The notes: generated by a model not told the origin, from the sequence alone. Positions 34,695 through 44,552 are shown, counted from the stretch's first letter. The stretch: DNA of 64,000 nucleotides from Paenibacillus chondroitinus NBRC 15376 (GCF_004000765.1 NZ_BILW01000009.1:62001-126000); one strand, 5' to 3'. Program-made: numbers and translations.

Positions 34695-35444
34695 TCAGAT
34701 CTCCTTTTTATCGAACAAATAAAAACCTGCTGTAAAAAACAATATACTACACGCTATCAAAAACATAAAGATGCTGCTCACCTTGCCAAGCGCCATGCCG
34801 CTTCCAATCAAAAGCATATGCCAATCTGTGTATGCCGTAGGCGAATACATGGCAATTTGCGGGATAAAAAAGGCGGCCACTTTAAACGCCAAATAAAGAA
34901 GTATGCTCACCGTCAACGCGGAAGAGGAGCTGGAGAAGAACTGTGCCAGAAACACAGCGGCGATGCTGAGCACCAGCAGTGGCAGAAAGGCCGCGCCATA
35001 CGCGAGGAACCAGTTCATCACTGCGCCAAAGCCGCCAAAGTGCTGGAAAAACAGCGCTGAGATAACGGATGCCAGCAATCCGGCAATTAAGTACAGCGCA
35101 ATAAAAACACCAAGCGCAATCTGCTTGGAAGCGAACACTTTGAACCGAGAAATGGGCCGCGTCAATGTGATCTTCATCGTGCGGTCGCCCATCTCACCCG
35201 AGAATACATCGGCAGCGCCCATAAAAACGAATAAAGGCAGAAAAATACTCGTTAGCAGCCCCAGCATAATGATTGGGAAATCCTGCGAGGCAATCGCTCC
35301 GATTCCGATACCGCTTTGAAACTGCGATAACAGCAGCCCTGCCAGGAGCGGAAGCAGCAGCGTAACCGCAAGGAAAAAGATCGTTTTCTTCTTGGACGTT
35401 ATTTTGACCGTTTCGTTCCAAACGTTGGCGGTTAGGCTATGCAT
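34695..35444 (-). CDS. ABC-2 type permease
   Basis: A 249-residue membrane protein with about six segments. It has the ABC-2 pattern of a large first loop containing DVFSGEMGDRTMKITLTRPISR, typical of permeases of the NatB/BcrB-like group. It overlaps the ATPase gene by 8 bases and precedes the kinase gene by 5. Together with the ATPase it forms an exporter, probably for envelope-active compounds. The substrate is unknown. Confidence 0.85.
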   Translation of the reverse strand: MHSLTANVWNETVKITSKKKTIFFLAVTLLLPLLAGLLLSQFQSGIGIGAIASQDFPIIMLGLLTSIFLPLFVFMGAADVFSGEMGDRTMKITLTRPISRFKVFASKQIALGVFIALYLIAGLLASVISALFFQHFGGFGAVMNWFLAYGAAFLPLLVLSIAAVFLAQFFSSSSSALTVSILLYLAFKVAAFFIPQIAMYSPTAYTDWHMLLIGSGMALGKVSSIFMFLIACSILFFTAGFYLFDKKEI

Positions 35445-36174
35445 GCGCAGCGAGCCTCCTTACTTCTTTAATTTCATGCAGATACGCTTCTTCCAGCGTC
35501 GCGCTTCCTTGCGCAATCTCCGACACGAGCCCCTCGCGGACAAGCCGTCCTTGGTGAATGATGCCCATGCGGTTGCACATCAGCTCCATTTCATGAATCA
35601 GATGGCTGGAGATCAGGAAGGTGATGCGCTCTTCCCGCGCTAGATGCATAATGATTTCGCGGATATGAACCATCCCCTCGATATCCAGGCCGTTCGTCGG
35701 CTCATCGAGTATGAGCAGTTCCGGCTTCGACAGCATCGCTGCCGCGAGGCCTAGCCGCTGCTTCATGCCTAGCGAGTAACCCGCTACCTTTTCCTTCTGA
35801 AAAAGGGTAAGTCCGACGATCTCCAAGACTTCGTCTATGCGCTGCTTATCGATGCCCGGGTAAAATCTCGCTGCCAGCTCCAAATTCCGTCTGCCGCTCA
35901 TATAGGAATACGCTTCGGCCGTTTCGATCAGGACGCCTACCTTGGCCATCGCCTGCTCATAGTGCGTTGAAACAGAATGGCCAAAGAGCTTCACTTCTCC
36001 TTGCTGCGCTCTGGCAAGGCCGGTCATGATCTTCATGACGGTCGTCTTCCCGGCGCCGTTGGGTCCGAAGAACCCATAAATGTCGCCTTGCTGCACGGTC
36101 ATATTTACCTCGTGAATACCGCGCAGATTATTGTAAATTTTCGTGAGACGATTGATTTCTACAACAGGCTTCAT
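35437..36174 (-). CDS. ABC transporter ATPase (ABC-2, BcrA-like)
   Basis: A 245-residue ATPase with Walker A GPNGAGKTT, signature YSLGMKQR, Walker B LLILDEPTNGLD and H-loop SSHLIHEME. The short length and variant signature are typical of BcrA-like ATPases that work with ABC-2 permeases, many of them in bacitracin-type resistance. It lies between the secreted protein gene and its permease gene. Confidence 0.88.
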   Translation of the reverse strand: MKPVVEINRLTKIYNNLRGIHEVNMTVQQGDIYGFFGPNGAGKTTVMKIMTGLARAQQGEVKLFGHSVSTHYEQAMAKVGVLIETAEAYSYMSGRRNLELAARFYPGIDKQRIDEVLEIVGLTLFQKEKVAGYSLGMKQRLGLAAAMLSKPELLILDEPTNGLDIEGMVHIREIIMHLAREERITFLISSHLIHEMELMCNRMGIIHQGRLVREGLVSEIAQGSATLEEAYLHEIKEVRRLAAHA

Positions 36175-36239
36175 GCATTAGCCGCCTTTCAAGATAATAA
36201 GGAGGTTGGGGGATTGCCCCTGCCTCCTTCCTTTTTCCC

Positions 36240-37163
36240 TTAATTCCTGTGGTGGGACTTCTCAGGGTCGATCTTGACGGTTTCCAACTGCTTCCCTGTC
36301 AAATCCACTTTGTCCGGCGTTGTCGAGTTCAGGCTTGAGAGAGTCATATCCACGCTCAATACGACGTTGTGTGCTGCACCTTGTGCATCTTTACCGGAAA
36401 TATGAATTTGTGCGGTTTGATTGGTAATATGATTATCGCTGTCCACGCTGGCGTTCACTTCAACTTCATCCATTTTGATGTCAGAAGTTAATTGAGGAAG
36501 GCTGTTTTTGAGAGTCGTCACATCAACACCAAGCGTATCTGCCTTGGATGGCATTGGACGTTGGCTGTTTTCCATCGTTGCATGCTTGATAGCCAGGGAG
36601 CCAATTGTGTTGACAACCGGAGAAATTTGGCTGCCTGACAATTTGAAATGAATCTCTTTTACGTTGCCTGCCGCTTCATCCATGGTGACATAGTTTTTGA
36701 GATTGCCGACAAGGGCGTCAACTACATTTTCCACTTCGCTAACGACTTGAGGGTCCGGTGTATGCCCTGCGCCTTCATGATCTTTGAATTTGCCGCCCAT
36801 GCCCTCTCCTTCCAGCACTTTGTACACATCGGAATCATTTGTTTTTATAATTTGTTTGCCATCTTGGTTGTAGAAATGAATGGTTTGTTCGTTCGTGCCG
36901 TTATTCACGGTCACTTCTGCGCTTCCTGCGTGATTCTCACCGCTGCTTTTAATCGTGGATTTTACGTTAAGCAATGGAGCTCCGTTATCCTGCAGCGTCA
37001 CGTTCACTTGGCGTGTTACATTGTGCACGGTTGCCGTCTGTTTCACGGCTGATTTAAACGTCTCATACCCGGGCGCATCGCCCACACCGGCGTAAACCGA
37101 CGTCACCAGCATCATGCTGCCTACCGCCACGCCTAATCCCATCATAGCTAATTTCTTATTCAT
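36240..37163 (-). CDS. Secreted protein of unknown function, first gene of the operon
   Basis: A 307-residue protein with a clear signal peptide (positively charged start, hydrophobic core, VYAGVGD after it). The mature part is rich in Thr, Asn, Val and Asp in alternating beta-strand patterns, with tandem segments such as VNVTLQDNGAPLLNVKSTIKS. I recognise no catalytic motif. It heads an operon with an ABC-2 transporter and a two-component system. An extracytoplasmic sensor or binding role for the same signal is possible but unproven. Confidence 0.7.
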   Translation of the reverse strand: MNKKLAMMGLGVAVGSMMLVTSVYAGVGDAPGYETFKSAVKQTATVHNVTRQVNVTLQDNGAPLLNVKSTIKSSGENHAGSAEVTVNNGTNEQTIHFYNQDGKQIIKTNDSDVYKVLEGEGMGGKFKDHEGAGHTPDPQVVSEVENVVDALVGNLKNYVTMDEAAGNVKEIHFKLSGSQISPVVNTIGSLAIKHATMENSQRPMPSKADTLGVDVTTLKNSLPQLTSDIKMDEVEVNASVDSDNHITNQTAQIHISGKDAQGAAHNVVLSVDMTLSSLNSTTPDKVDLTGKQLETVKIDPEKSHHRN

Positions 37164-37240
37164 ACCTGCCTGCCTCCGCGTCTTCTAACGCTTTATCTAA
37201 TTTGGATGCGTTCCTCGCTTCCATGTATTCATCTTATCCC

Positions 37241-37306
37241 CCCTATCTTAATTGCCTCTAAAACACCTATTAACCTCGCCTAAAACAATTCTTAAATATT
37301 TCTAAA
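37241..37306 (-). promoter_or_regulatory. Six TTWA elements at exact 11-bp spacing
   Basis: Read on the minus strand, the 66 bp split into six consecutive 11-mers, starting TTTAG, TTAAG, TTTAG, TTAAT, TTTAG and TTAAG. Such 11-bp direct repeats are the known binding pattern of PhoP/OmpR-class regulators (B. subtilis PhoP boxes, TTWACA every 11 bp). They lie 78-143 bases before the first gene of an operon that encodes such a regulator. Confidence 0.65.
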
Positions 37307-37349
37307 CTGGGTTCCCCATCAACCGGTCCCTGGCAGCAGCCATAGCAAA

Positions 37350-37375
37350 AAGAGGCAAGCTTTCGCTCACCTCTT
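37350..37375 (-). terminator. Terminator after the germination operon
   Basis: Arms 37350-37360 and 37365-37375 form an 11-bp stem with a GAAA loop, two mismatched positions, followed on the minus strand by a short T-run. It lies about 26 bases after the gerC stop. Confidence 0.7.
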
Positions 37376-37400
37376 ACGTCTCCCGCGTGCAAAGTACTAT

Positions 37401-38564
37401 TCAGTACTGCTTATTTTCCACCCGCTCTCTCAACATGCCGGTATGCGTGAGTTGTACGTCCACTCGAACGTCCCCTAACTGGTACCCTTCAAGCGGCTGC
37501 TCACCGTTCGAGGTCAGCTTGGACCATAACTGGAAATTCTGCTTATATAAGACGTGCTCCAGCTGATAGATATCGACGCCACGGTCTTTTCCCTGCTTAA
37601 ACGTTTGCTCGATTTCATCTGCAATCTGCTTTTCAATTTGTTTTCGTAAGGACTCCTCATCTACGGTCTCCTGAGATTCAATCGTGATTGACTTGCATCT
37701 CATATGAACATCAAAGATCAGATGATCTCCCTTGCGCAGTGTGATTCGCGGTTTCGGCCTGTTAATGGAAACGGTTTGAGCAGGCTTCCCGTTGATATAG
37801 ACGACTAATGGCGAACGGGCGGTGCTTTTCTCCATCCAGCGGTCTCCCTTAAACTGGTCATCTGAAAACCATTCGACCATACTGTTTTTTCCTAGTGCAT
37901 ATACACCGCTAACTTCCAGTTTGGGATCAGGCTTCTGATTTCTCTTCCAAACATCGTCCCGGATGCTCAATGTCGGTATCATCAACGTATAGCCGGGTTC
38001 ACGAAGCAAAGCGGCAGCCCTGTACAATCGAAATGGACGTATAAAGGAAAGTTGGCGATAATTTTCAATTGGATGCATCAAAATGGAGGCCATCGGGGAG
38101 ACATTGAAAAAAGGAACAACGGAGAATACAGTTTCAATTGATTCATCCGTGCTATAGATCCATTGGGTAAATCTTGTTTCACTGTATCGGACAGACCCAT
38201 CCATAAATTTACTTATCCCCTGCTTCAGAGCAGCGCTGGAGAACAGATAAGCGCTGACATGCCCCCAAAGAACACGCTGCTGCGTCGTTTTGTACAATCG
38301 ATTGAAGGCTTCATTCACCGTAGCTCCTTCTTCGCGACCTACCCAAATCTGAGGCGGCTGCCCGGCTTTGCCCCCCTCCTGTTTCGCAACGGAGCCGAAA
38401 TCCAACATCTGCGCATAGACGATGTAACGCCCTTTTTGGTAGTCGAATCCTATCGCTGTAAAGTAGTTCGTGTCCTGGATTGTTTTGATATCCCAACAGC
38501 CTGTTTGACTGACGAGAATCAGCACGCCAATCATCATCCGTCCTATTCGTTTCATCATGATCAT
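37401..38564 (-). CDS. GerC-type spore germination lipoprotein
   Basis: A 387-residue Ger(x)C family protein. The lipobox region reads LVSQTGCWD, with the GCWD typical for the family. Three sequential domains are expected: an N-terminal domain with TAIGFDYQKGRYIVYAQML, a middle one, and the C-terminal part with a long helix (EESLRKQIEKQIADEIEQTF). It is anchored on the outer face of the spore inner membrane as the third subunit of a germinant receptor. The ATG overlaps the gerA stop by 4 bases. Confidence 0.92.
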   Translation of the reverse strand: MIMMKRIGRMMIGVLILVSQTGCWDIKTIQDTNYFTAIGFDYQKGRYIVYAQMLDFGSVAKQEGGKAGQPPQIWVGREEGATVNEAFNRLYKTTQQRVLWGHVSAYLFSSAALKQGISKFMDGSVRYSETRFTQWIYSTDESIETVFSVVPFFNVSPMASILMHPIENYRQLSFIRPFRLYRAAALLREPGYTLMIPTLSIRDDVWKRNQKPDPKLEVSGVYALGKNSMVEWFSDDQFKGDRWMEKSTARSPLVVYINGKPAQTVSINRPKPRITLRKGDHLIFDVHMRCKSITIESQETVDEESLRKQIEKQIADEIEQTFKQGKDRGVDIYQLEHVLYKQNFQLWSKLTSNGEQPLEGYQLGDVRVDVQLTHTGMLRERVENKQY

Positions 38565-40012
38565 TGAGGATCCTCACTCTGACGTGTATCATCCTTTGGG
38601 CTTAACATCTTTGGCCTGCTCTTCATGCTGCTGAAAGGCTTGGCGAAAATCGCCGTAATCATTTCCTTAAAGCGAGGTGGCGATAAAGGCGACAAGTACG
38701 GAACACCAAATGACTCTAAGGTCGACATGTATAAAACAAGCCCGATCAGCGACACCATGAACCCGTAGATGCCAAAAACCGTCGATTCCAATAAGATAAT
38801 TACCCGCAAAATCGTCACGATCCCGGCAAGTGTCTGGTTCACGAGGGTATACATAGCTATCGTCGATATCGAAGTTATCACGAGGGTCGTCGGGCTGGTG
38901 ATTCCAGAACGAATCGCCGCGTCGCCAACAATCAACCCTCCAACAACGGTAACAGTTTGTCCGACGACTTTAGGCAGCCTCGCGCCGGCTTCTCGAAACA
39001 ATTCAAACAGCAGCAGCATAATGATAAAATCCATAGGACCCGATAACGGTAATCCCAGTCTGGAAGAGGAAATGGTAGCGACTAAAGAAAAAGGGATTTG
39101 ATCGATATTAAAGGCGGACAACGAAATCCAGAAACCTGGAAGTAGCGTTGCAACGATTAGTCCTCCCAAACGAAGCACACGTTCAAACGCTACATAATAA
39201 AAGGGAGTGTGCACATCTTCCGGTGATTTTAAAATATACATGAGATTCGCCGGGGCAATGAGGGCCATTGGTGAGCCGTCACAGAGGATAACGAATCGTC
39301 CACGCAGCAAGCTATCGGCTACATAATCAGGTCTTCCCGCATAATCCAGCAAGGGAAAGAAATTGGTTTTTTGCCCCGATAGCAGCTCTTCCAATTGTGC
39401 ACTGGAAATTACAGCATCAATATCAATTTCTTGCAGTCGGCGCCTGGCGTCCTGAAGCAAATCCGAATCGATGACATCATCGATATACATAAGAGCAATG
39501 GAAGTATGGCTGCGCTTGCCAATTTCCATTTTCTCGCAACAAAGACTGCGGGTTAACAACCTTTTGCGAATCAGAGCGATGTTGGTGATGATGCTCTCCG
39601 TGAACCCATCCCGTGGTCCTTTAATCGAAGTCTCCGTATTGGATTCTTCCGGCGATCGGTTAGGCGGGTTGGACAAATCAAGCCCAAAAAAGCGCTGCTG
39701 CTCTTCAAAATATATAATCAGAAACCCTGCATATAGATTGACGCTCATCGTTTCCATCACATCAGGTCCGGTCATCTCGTGCATTTGAAGCAGTGTAGGA
39801 AGCGCGAACGTGGACATGTTCCCTTCCCGGTGATGTGAGATGATATTTTGAAGGTTCGGAAGTACACGCTGCTCAATATGATCCTTATTAATCATACCGT
39901 CGCAATACATGAGCAGGATCTTATTACTGGCATCCCCCTCTGATAACGGGTACTCTTTAATGATGACATCGGCCGACGAGGCAAACCAATCTCGCACATC
40001 TCGCTCGTTCAC
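38561..40012 (-). CDS. GerA-type germinant receptor subunit A
   Basis: A 483-residue protein, the usual family length. GTG 40012 overlaps the gerB stop, and AAAGGAG lies 10 bases upstream; the longer frame to 40198 is a reading into gerB. An N-terminal soluble domain (about 1-250) contains RDVRDWFASSADV and ILLMYCDGMI. The membrane part with about five segments carries the conserved FVILCDGSPMALIAPAN and the VGQTVTVVGGLIVGDAAI region. It works with the B and C subunits to sense nutrients and start germination. Confidence 0.93.
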   Translation of the reverse strand: MNERDVRDWFASSADVIIKEYPLSEGDASNKILLMYCDGMINKDHIEQRVLPNLQNIISHHREGNMSTFALPTLLQMHEMTGPDVMETMSVNLYAGFLIIYFEEQQRFFGLDLSNPPNRSPEESNTETSIKGPRDGFTESIITNIALIRKRLLTRSLCCEKMEIGKRSHTSIALMYIDDVIDSDLLQDARRRLQEIDIDAVISSAQLEELLSGQKTNFFPLLDYAGRPDYVADSLLRGRFVILCDGSPMALIAPANLMYILKSPEDVHTPFYYVAFERVLRLGGLIVATLLPGFWISLSAFNIDQIPFSLVATISSSRLGLPLSGPMDFIIMLLLFELFREAGARLPKVVGQTVTVVGGLIVGDAAIRSGITSPTTLVITSISTIAMYTLVNQTLAGIVTILRVIILLESTVFGIYGFMVSLIGLVLYMSTLESFGVPYLSPLSPPRFKEMITAIFAKPFSSMKSRPKMLSPKDDTRQSEDPQ

Positions 40013-41106
40013 TTCATCACGTTCTCCTTTCGCCTCATCGGCAGGAAGATCAGTACAAGCAGCACCAGAATCAATCCTGCACCCGTAACAAACATCATAG
40101 GGTAATACCAGTCCTGGATAAAATTCGCCATTTGATTGTCCGTGATCGGCAATAGACACATCGTTACGAAAAACAAGCTTATCCCAATCAGCAGCCACGT
40201 GCGGGTACGTTTCTTTTGGATCATCAAGACGTCAATAGAGAGAAACATCAACATGGACATACGGATACATGCGCCCGATATCCACTGGAAAATCGATAAG
40301 AAATCCAAATGGGAAATATATTTCCCAAGTGTCACCATCCGCCATTGCTCAAAAGCCGGGTACCTGAGTTCATCTGCTTCAAAAGGCCCGAAAATCGCAA
40401 TAGCCCCAATCAAAGGCCCGACGGTCAATCCCACTAAGCAAGCCGCAACGATAAGCAAGGAGGGTAGCCGGATACGAGTATCTGCATGATGCTGGAGAAA
40501 AACAATACTTAACAGCTCAAACGAAGAACCGCTGGTTAGATACATCGATTTCAGAGCAGGTCCGTAGCCGTGAGTAAATAAAGGCGTAAGCAAGCTGTAA
40601 TCTTTGTATTGAAAATTAGCGCCCATTACAAAATAGCCCAGCAATACAACCACGGGGAGTAAAATGCCCGAGGTTATCGCGATGGCGCGAATCCCCTCAC
40701 GGGCAGCAAAAAAGCAAAAAATCATAAACGCCAACGAAATCATGATCGGCGGGGTCCTAGGCAGATAGGAGATGTGCGTCCATGTCACCATATCCTGCAT
40801 AGTAATGGTCGCATGGGTCATGGCGATGCCAATGACAACTACTTTTAATAGGAATACAACGAAATTTCCATATCTCTGTCCGACCCATAGCAGTAAGTTT
40901 TGCTGCTTGGAGCGTTTGATGATGATATACACGAGACATACCCAAAATAATGCAGGCAGAATCGATAAGCCCGCTCCTACCCAGGAATCGCGTTTGCCGT
41001 AATGCAGCAATACTGGGATTAGAAGCACATGATTCGTAATGGCAATTGAAATAATAATGACGTAATACAACTGAAGCGCAGTAATTTTCCGATAACGTGC
41101 AGCCAT
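40009..41106 (-). CDS. GerB-type germinant receptor subunit B
   Basis: A 365-residue membrane protein with ten segments, of the amino acid/polyamine transporter fold. It opens KITALQLYYVIIISIAI and has the usual WVGAGLSILPALFWVCLVYI. I chose ATG 41106, 7 bases after GTGGGAGA. It is the first gene of the operon; the order B-A-C differs from the more common A-B-C. The B subunit probably forms the germinant-binding channel. Confidence 0.92.
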   Translation of the reverse strand: MAARYRKITALQLYYVIIISIAITNHVLLIPVLLHYGKRDSWVGAGLSILPALFWVCLVYIIIKRSKQQNLLLWVGQRYGNFVVFLLKVVVIGIAMTHATITMQDMVTWTHISYLPRTPPIMISLAFMIFCFFAAREGIRAIAITSGILLPVVVLLGYFVMGANFQYKDYSLLTPLFTHGYGPALKSMYLTSGSSFELLSIVFLQHHADTRIRLPSLLIVAACLVGLTVGPLIGAIAIFGPFEADELRYPAFEQWRMVTLGKYISHLDFLSIFQWISGACIRMSMLMFLSIDVLMIQKKRTRTWLLIGISLFFVTMCLLPITDNQMANFIQDWYYPMMFVTGAGLILVLLVLIFLPMRRKENVMK

Positions 41107-41187
41107 GAAGTAATCTCCCACATTGGTATTAGGTGGAAACTTTTTATTTGTTAAGTTTTCCAATCCATGTGGAATTATGCAAATAAA

Positions 41188-41217
41188 AAAAAACGCCCCT
41201 CGATTTCTCGAAGAGCG
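41188..41217 (-). terminator. Terminator after helD
   Basis: Arms 41194-41203 and 41208-41217 (10 positions, G-U tolerated) with a GAAA loop are followed on the minus strand by nine T residues, about 20 bases after the helD stop. Confidence 0.75.
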
Positions 41218-41237
41218 GTATCTTGACTTTCAGCTTT

Positions 41238-43532
41238 CTAAGCTTGCGGGAGAAAAGGTGTCAATTCGCCTAGATAGCATACATCCAGGTGATGCAGCGC
41301 ACGGGTGCAAGCCGTGTAAAACAGCTTGCGCTCCTTCGCCTCCGCGTAGACAGCCGCACCGGCATCGTAGAGGATCACGGCGTCGAACTCGAGCCCTTTG
41401 GCGAGGTACGCCGGCATGATCATGACGCCTGCCTCATAGTGCAGCGTCTCCTTCGTGATCCGCGTGAGGCCCGGCAGCAGCGGCTTAAGGGCTGCGTGTG
41501 CGGCTTCCGTCTCGCGCTCGGTCTTGCACAGGATCGCGACGGAGCTCGCACCACCGTGCTGACGGGTCAGCGCTGTATCCGCGACCAAGCGGCTAAGCTC
41601 GGCCGCGTTCGCCGCGCGCAGCAGACGCGGCTCCTCGCCGCTGCGGCTGAACGGCTCGATCGGCTCGCCGAACGGGAGGACGCGGCTCGCGAACAGGGCG
41701 ATTTCACGCGTCGAGCGGTAGCTTTTGACGAGACGGATCGTCTCCGTTTCCTCCTCTTTCATCAGCTCGCTAATAGAGCTGTACTCGTTCTTAGGGCCGC
41801 CTGCGTCGTTGGCCGCGTTCGCATGCGTGAAGATCCCTTGGTTCCAGTCGCCAAGCAAGGTAAATCGGGCGCGCGGGAACAGCTTCTTGAGATACGCGTA
41901 GTGGAACGGTGAATAATCCTGCGCCTCATCCACCAAGCAGTAGCGGATCGTTCCTACGCGCAGCTGCCCCTCAACAAGCCCCTTCAGATACACAAGCGGT
42001 GTCGCATCTTCATAGTGCAAAATCCCTTGTTCCAAGGCATCTGAGGTGAAAGAGCTAATGCTCGCCCAAGCCTCGGGAAGCTGCTGGCCGGCCTGCGCCA
42101 TCAGCTCCTGATGCAGCTCTCTACTCGTATATAGATCCCGATACATGCCGAGTACGTCGACATAAGCAAGGTTGCGTGCCTTCTCCTTCAGCGGAGCGAT
42201 CGCTTTATGCGCCTTCATTTTGCTCATCTTCTTCATCTCGGGCTCTGTACCCACATATTTGGGCTCGCGCACCATTTTGCGATAGAAACGTTTCTGCGCA
42301 TCCGCTTGGATTTCATCCAGCTTCTCCAGCATCCACTCAGACAATTGCTCCATCCGTTCTCCGAGCGCGAGAATCGAAGTTTTGCTGTAGAACCGTTCGC
42401 TCAACTCTTCAGCCGTAATCAGTACTTTCTTGCCGACCGACAAATCAAGGAAGCGTATTCCGCCATGCTTCAGTTTCTCGCCATAAGCCTCAATGACGCT
42501 GAGGAAGGCTGCCGACGTTTTGTACATGATGCTCTGCTGCCTTGCTTTATAGGCTGGGTCTTGCTCTGTCCCGGTCAAAATGAATTCCAGCTGATCGTAG
42601 GGATCTTCCAGCTTCAAGCCCGTATCGCTTAATTTATGGTTTAAATAATCTTGAAAGGTCGTCTGCTGCATGGTCGCTTCGCCCAGCTCCGGAAGAACGT
42701 GCGAAACGTAATCGCTGAACAGCGAATTCGGCGAAAACAAAATCATATTATCGGCGCTGAGCGTCGTCCGGTATTTATAGAGCAAATACGCAATGCGCTG
42801 CAGCGCGACCGAGGTTTTGCCGCTGCCGGCCGCGCCCTGTACGACAAGCACCTTGTGCCGGTCATCGCGGATGATCTGATTCTGCTCACGCTGAATCGTC
42901 GTCACGATGCTGTGCATTTTCTCGTCGGCGCTGCGGCTGAGCATCTTCTGCAGCATCTCGTCGCCGATCGAGATCCCGGTGTCGAACACATCCTGCAGCT
43001 CACCGGCTTTGATGATGTACTGGCGTTTGAGCAACAGCTCCCCGCTGACATCCATCTCCGGCGTGTGGTACGTGGCCGGTCCCGGCGGGTAATCATAGAA
43101 TAAGCTGGCGATCGGTGCGCGCCAGTCATAGATAAGTATTTCATCCGTTTTCGGATCAATGAAGGAGGTGAGACCGATGTAGATTTTCTCGCGCTCCTGC
43201 TCGCCGCGTTCCTGAAAATCAATGCGCGCAAAATACGGCGCATCAACGACACGCTGCAGTTTGTACAGCGCATCCTGCGCCACCTGAAAGCTGCGCTTCT
43301 GACCCATCAGCACATGCTCCTGCTGGGCCATACTCGCGGCTGTCTCGATCACGTCGTCGGCGTTGTCCGCATTAACGGAGATATCGTCCCAGAAGCTGCG
43401 CCCAATCTCCGTGACTTCCGAGCGGCGTTGATCCACCGTCTCCCCCAAGTCAATAATGCGCTCTTTAATTTGGGAGCGTACCGAGGCCACCCGCTGATCT
43501 TCCCGCTCCCGTTCTTCTTTATCAATTGGCAT
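41238..43532 (-). CDS. helD: RNA polymerase recycling helicase-like protein HelD
   Basis: A 764-residue UvrD-like superfamily 1 ATPase, close to the B. subtilis HelD length. A long charged coiled N-terminal arm comes first (about residues 1-110), which in HelD reaches into the polymerase secondary channel. The ATPase core has Walker A GAAGSGKTS, motif II LVDEAQDYSPFHY, motif III LLGDWNQGIF and motif VI YTACTRALHHLDVCYLG. HelD releases stalled RNA polymerase from nucleic acid and can affect rifamycin sensitivity. It follows a short gap after an ABC-2 operon in the same direction. Confidence 0.92.
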   Translation of the reverse strand: MPIDKEEREREDQRVASVRSQIKERIIDLGETVDQRRSEVTEIGRSFWDDISVNADNADDVIETAASMAQQEHVLMGQKRSFQVAQDALYKLQRVVDAPYFARIDFQERGEQEREKIYIGLTSFIDPKTDEILIYDWRAPIASLFYDYPPGPATYHTPEMDVSGELLLKRQYIIKAGELQDVFDTGISIGDEMLQKMLSRSADEKMHSIVTTIQREQNQIIRDDRHKVLVVQGAAGSGKTSVALQRIAYLLYKYRTTLSADNMILFSPNSLFSDYVSHVLPELGEATMQQTTFQDYLNHKLSDTGLKLEDPYDQLEFILTGTEQDPAYKARQQSIMYKTSAAFLSVIEAYGEKLKHGGIRFLDLSVGKKVLITAEELSERFYSKTSILALGERMEQLSEWMLEKLDEIQADAQKRFYRKMVREPKYVGTEPEMKKMSKMKAHKAIAPLKEKARNLAYVDVLGMYRDLYTSRELHQELMAQAGQQLPEAWASISSFTSDALEQGILHYEDATPLVYLKGLVEGQLRVGTIRYCLVDEAQDYSPFHYAYLKKLFPRARFTLLGDWNQGIFTHANAANDAGGPKNEYSSISELMKEEETETIRLVKSYRSTREIALFASRVLPFGEPIEPFSRSGEEPRLLRAANAAELSRLVADTALTRQHGGASSVAILCKTERETEAAHAALKPLLPGLTRITKETLHYEAGVMIMPAYLAKGLEFDAVILYDAGAAVYAEAKERKLFYTACTRALHHLDVCYLGELTPFLPQA

Positions 43533-43548
43533 TTATTCTCCCTCCTGC

Positions 43549-44520
43549 CTATTTGTATACCCCATGGATGACTTCTTCAAACTCAGGCTCTTCCATATGT
43601 ACATCGTCCATATCGCCCCAAAGACTGACCAATCGCAGGACATCCATCGCTTTCAGCTCCTGGCGATTGCAGGCGATCGTCAGCACGTTCGCCTCCTGTT
43701 CCACTACACGGAACGGCAGTTCCCAGCTCTCCGGCACTTGGACATTCCCTCGATACGTGATCTTCATCATCGTCGGCAAGCCGATTCTGTCTCTTAGTGT
43801 ATCCAGCGAGCCGTCATATCCGATCTGACCGTGATTAATCACGATCACTCTTTTACATAACTGCTCGATATCATCCATGTCATGCGTCGTCAGCAAAATC
43901 GTTTTCCCAAACTCCTGGTTTAACGTCTGCAAAAAGCTGCGTATGTTCTTTTTCGCTACAACATCCAGTCCAATCGTAGGCTCATCCAGGAACAAAATAT
44001 CCGGGTCATGCAGCATGGATGCCGCCAGATCAGCACGCATCCTCTGACCGAGCGATAGCTTGCGAACAGGCATATCCATCAGTTCTTTAAGCTCCAGGAG
44101 TTCATTCAACTCGTCTAACCTGCGGCGTGAGGTGCTCTCCTCCACGCGATACATCGCTGTTAGAATTTCATATGAATCCTTAACCGGCAAATCCCACCAT
44201 AGCTGGCTTCGCTGCCCGAACACGACGCCAAGCTTGCCTACGACGCGCCTTCGGTGTTTTTGCGGACTTAAGCCATGGATCAGCACTTCACCCGATGTGG
44301 GATGCAGGATGCCGGTCAGCATCTTGATGGTCGTTGATTTTCCTGCGCCATTAGGTCCAATATACCCGACGAACTCGCCGGATTCAATCTCAAAGCTGAG
44401 ATCCCGTACCGCTTCCTTTTCTTTATAAGCCCGCGAGAACAAGGTGCGGATACCTGAGAATCTGCCTTCTTGGATAACCGGGGTTTGAAACGTTTTACGC
44501 AAATTCGTGACCGTGATCAT
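43549..44520 (-). CDS. ABC-2 exporter ATPase (YhaQ/daunorubicin-like)
   Basis: A 323-residue ATPase with Walker A GPNGAGKST, Q-loop VVFGQRSQLWWDLPV, signature LSLGQRMR, Walker B ILFLDEPTIGLD and H-loop TTHDMDDIEQ. The QRSQLWWDLP motif and the C-terminal about 80 residues are typical of ATPases paired with PF06182-type permeases. Two such permease genes lie directly upstream. The exported substrate is unknown. Confidence 0.88.
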   Translation of the reverse strand: MITVTNLRKTFQTPVIQEGRFSGIRTLFSRAYKEKEAVRDLSFEIESGEFVGYIGPNGAGKSTTIKMLTGILHPTSGEVLIHGLSPQKHRRRVVGKLGVVFGQRSQLWWDLPVKDSYEILTAMYRVEESTSRRRLDELNELLELKELMDMPVRKLSLGQRMRADLAASMLHDPDILFLDEPTIGLDVVAKKNIRSFLQTLNQEFGKTILLTTHDMDDIEQLCKRVIVINHGQIGYDGSLDTLRDRIGLPTMMKITYRGNVQVPESWELPFRVVEQEANVLTIACNRQELKAMDVLRLVSLWGDMDDVHMEEPEFEEVIHGVYK

Positions 44521-44552
44521 GTTGATGCCTTCCCTCCTTGTTATTAACGATA

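Noticed and set aside
37241-37306. CRISPR-like or microsatellite repeat
   Set aside because: Only the first four or five bases of each 11-mer recur and the rest vary, which fits protein-binding sites rather than a repeat array.
38561-40198. Longer GerA frame starting at 40198
   Set aside because: The extra 62 residues lie inside the gerB gene and are unlike any GerA N-terminus; GTG 40012 with a good site fits family length.
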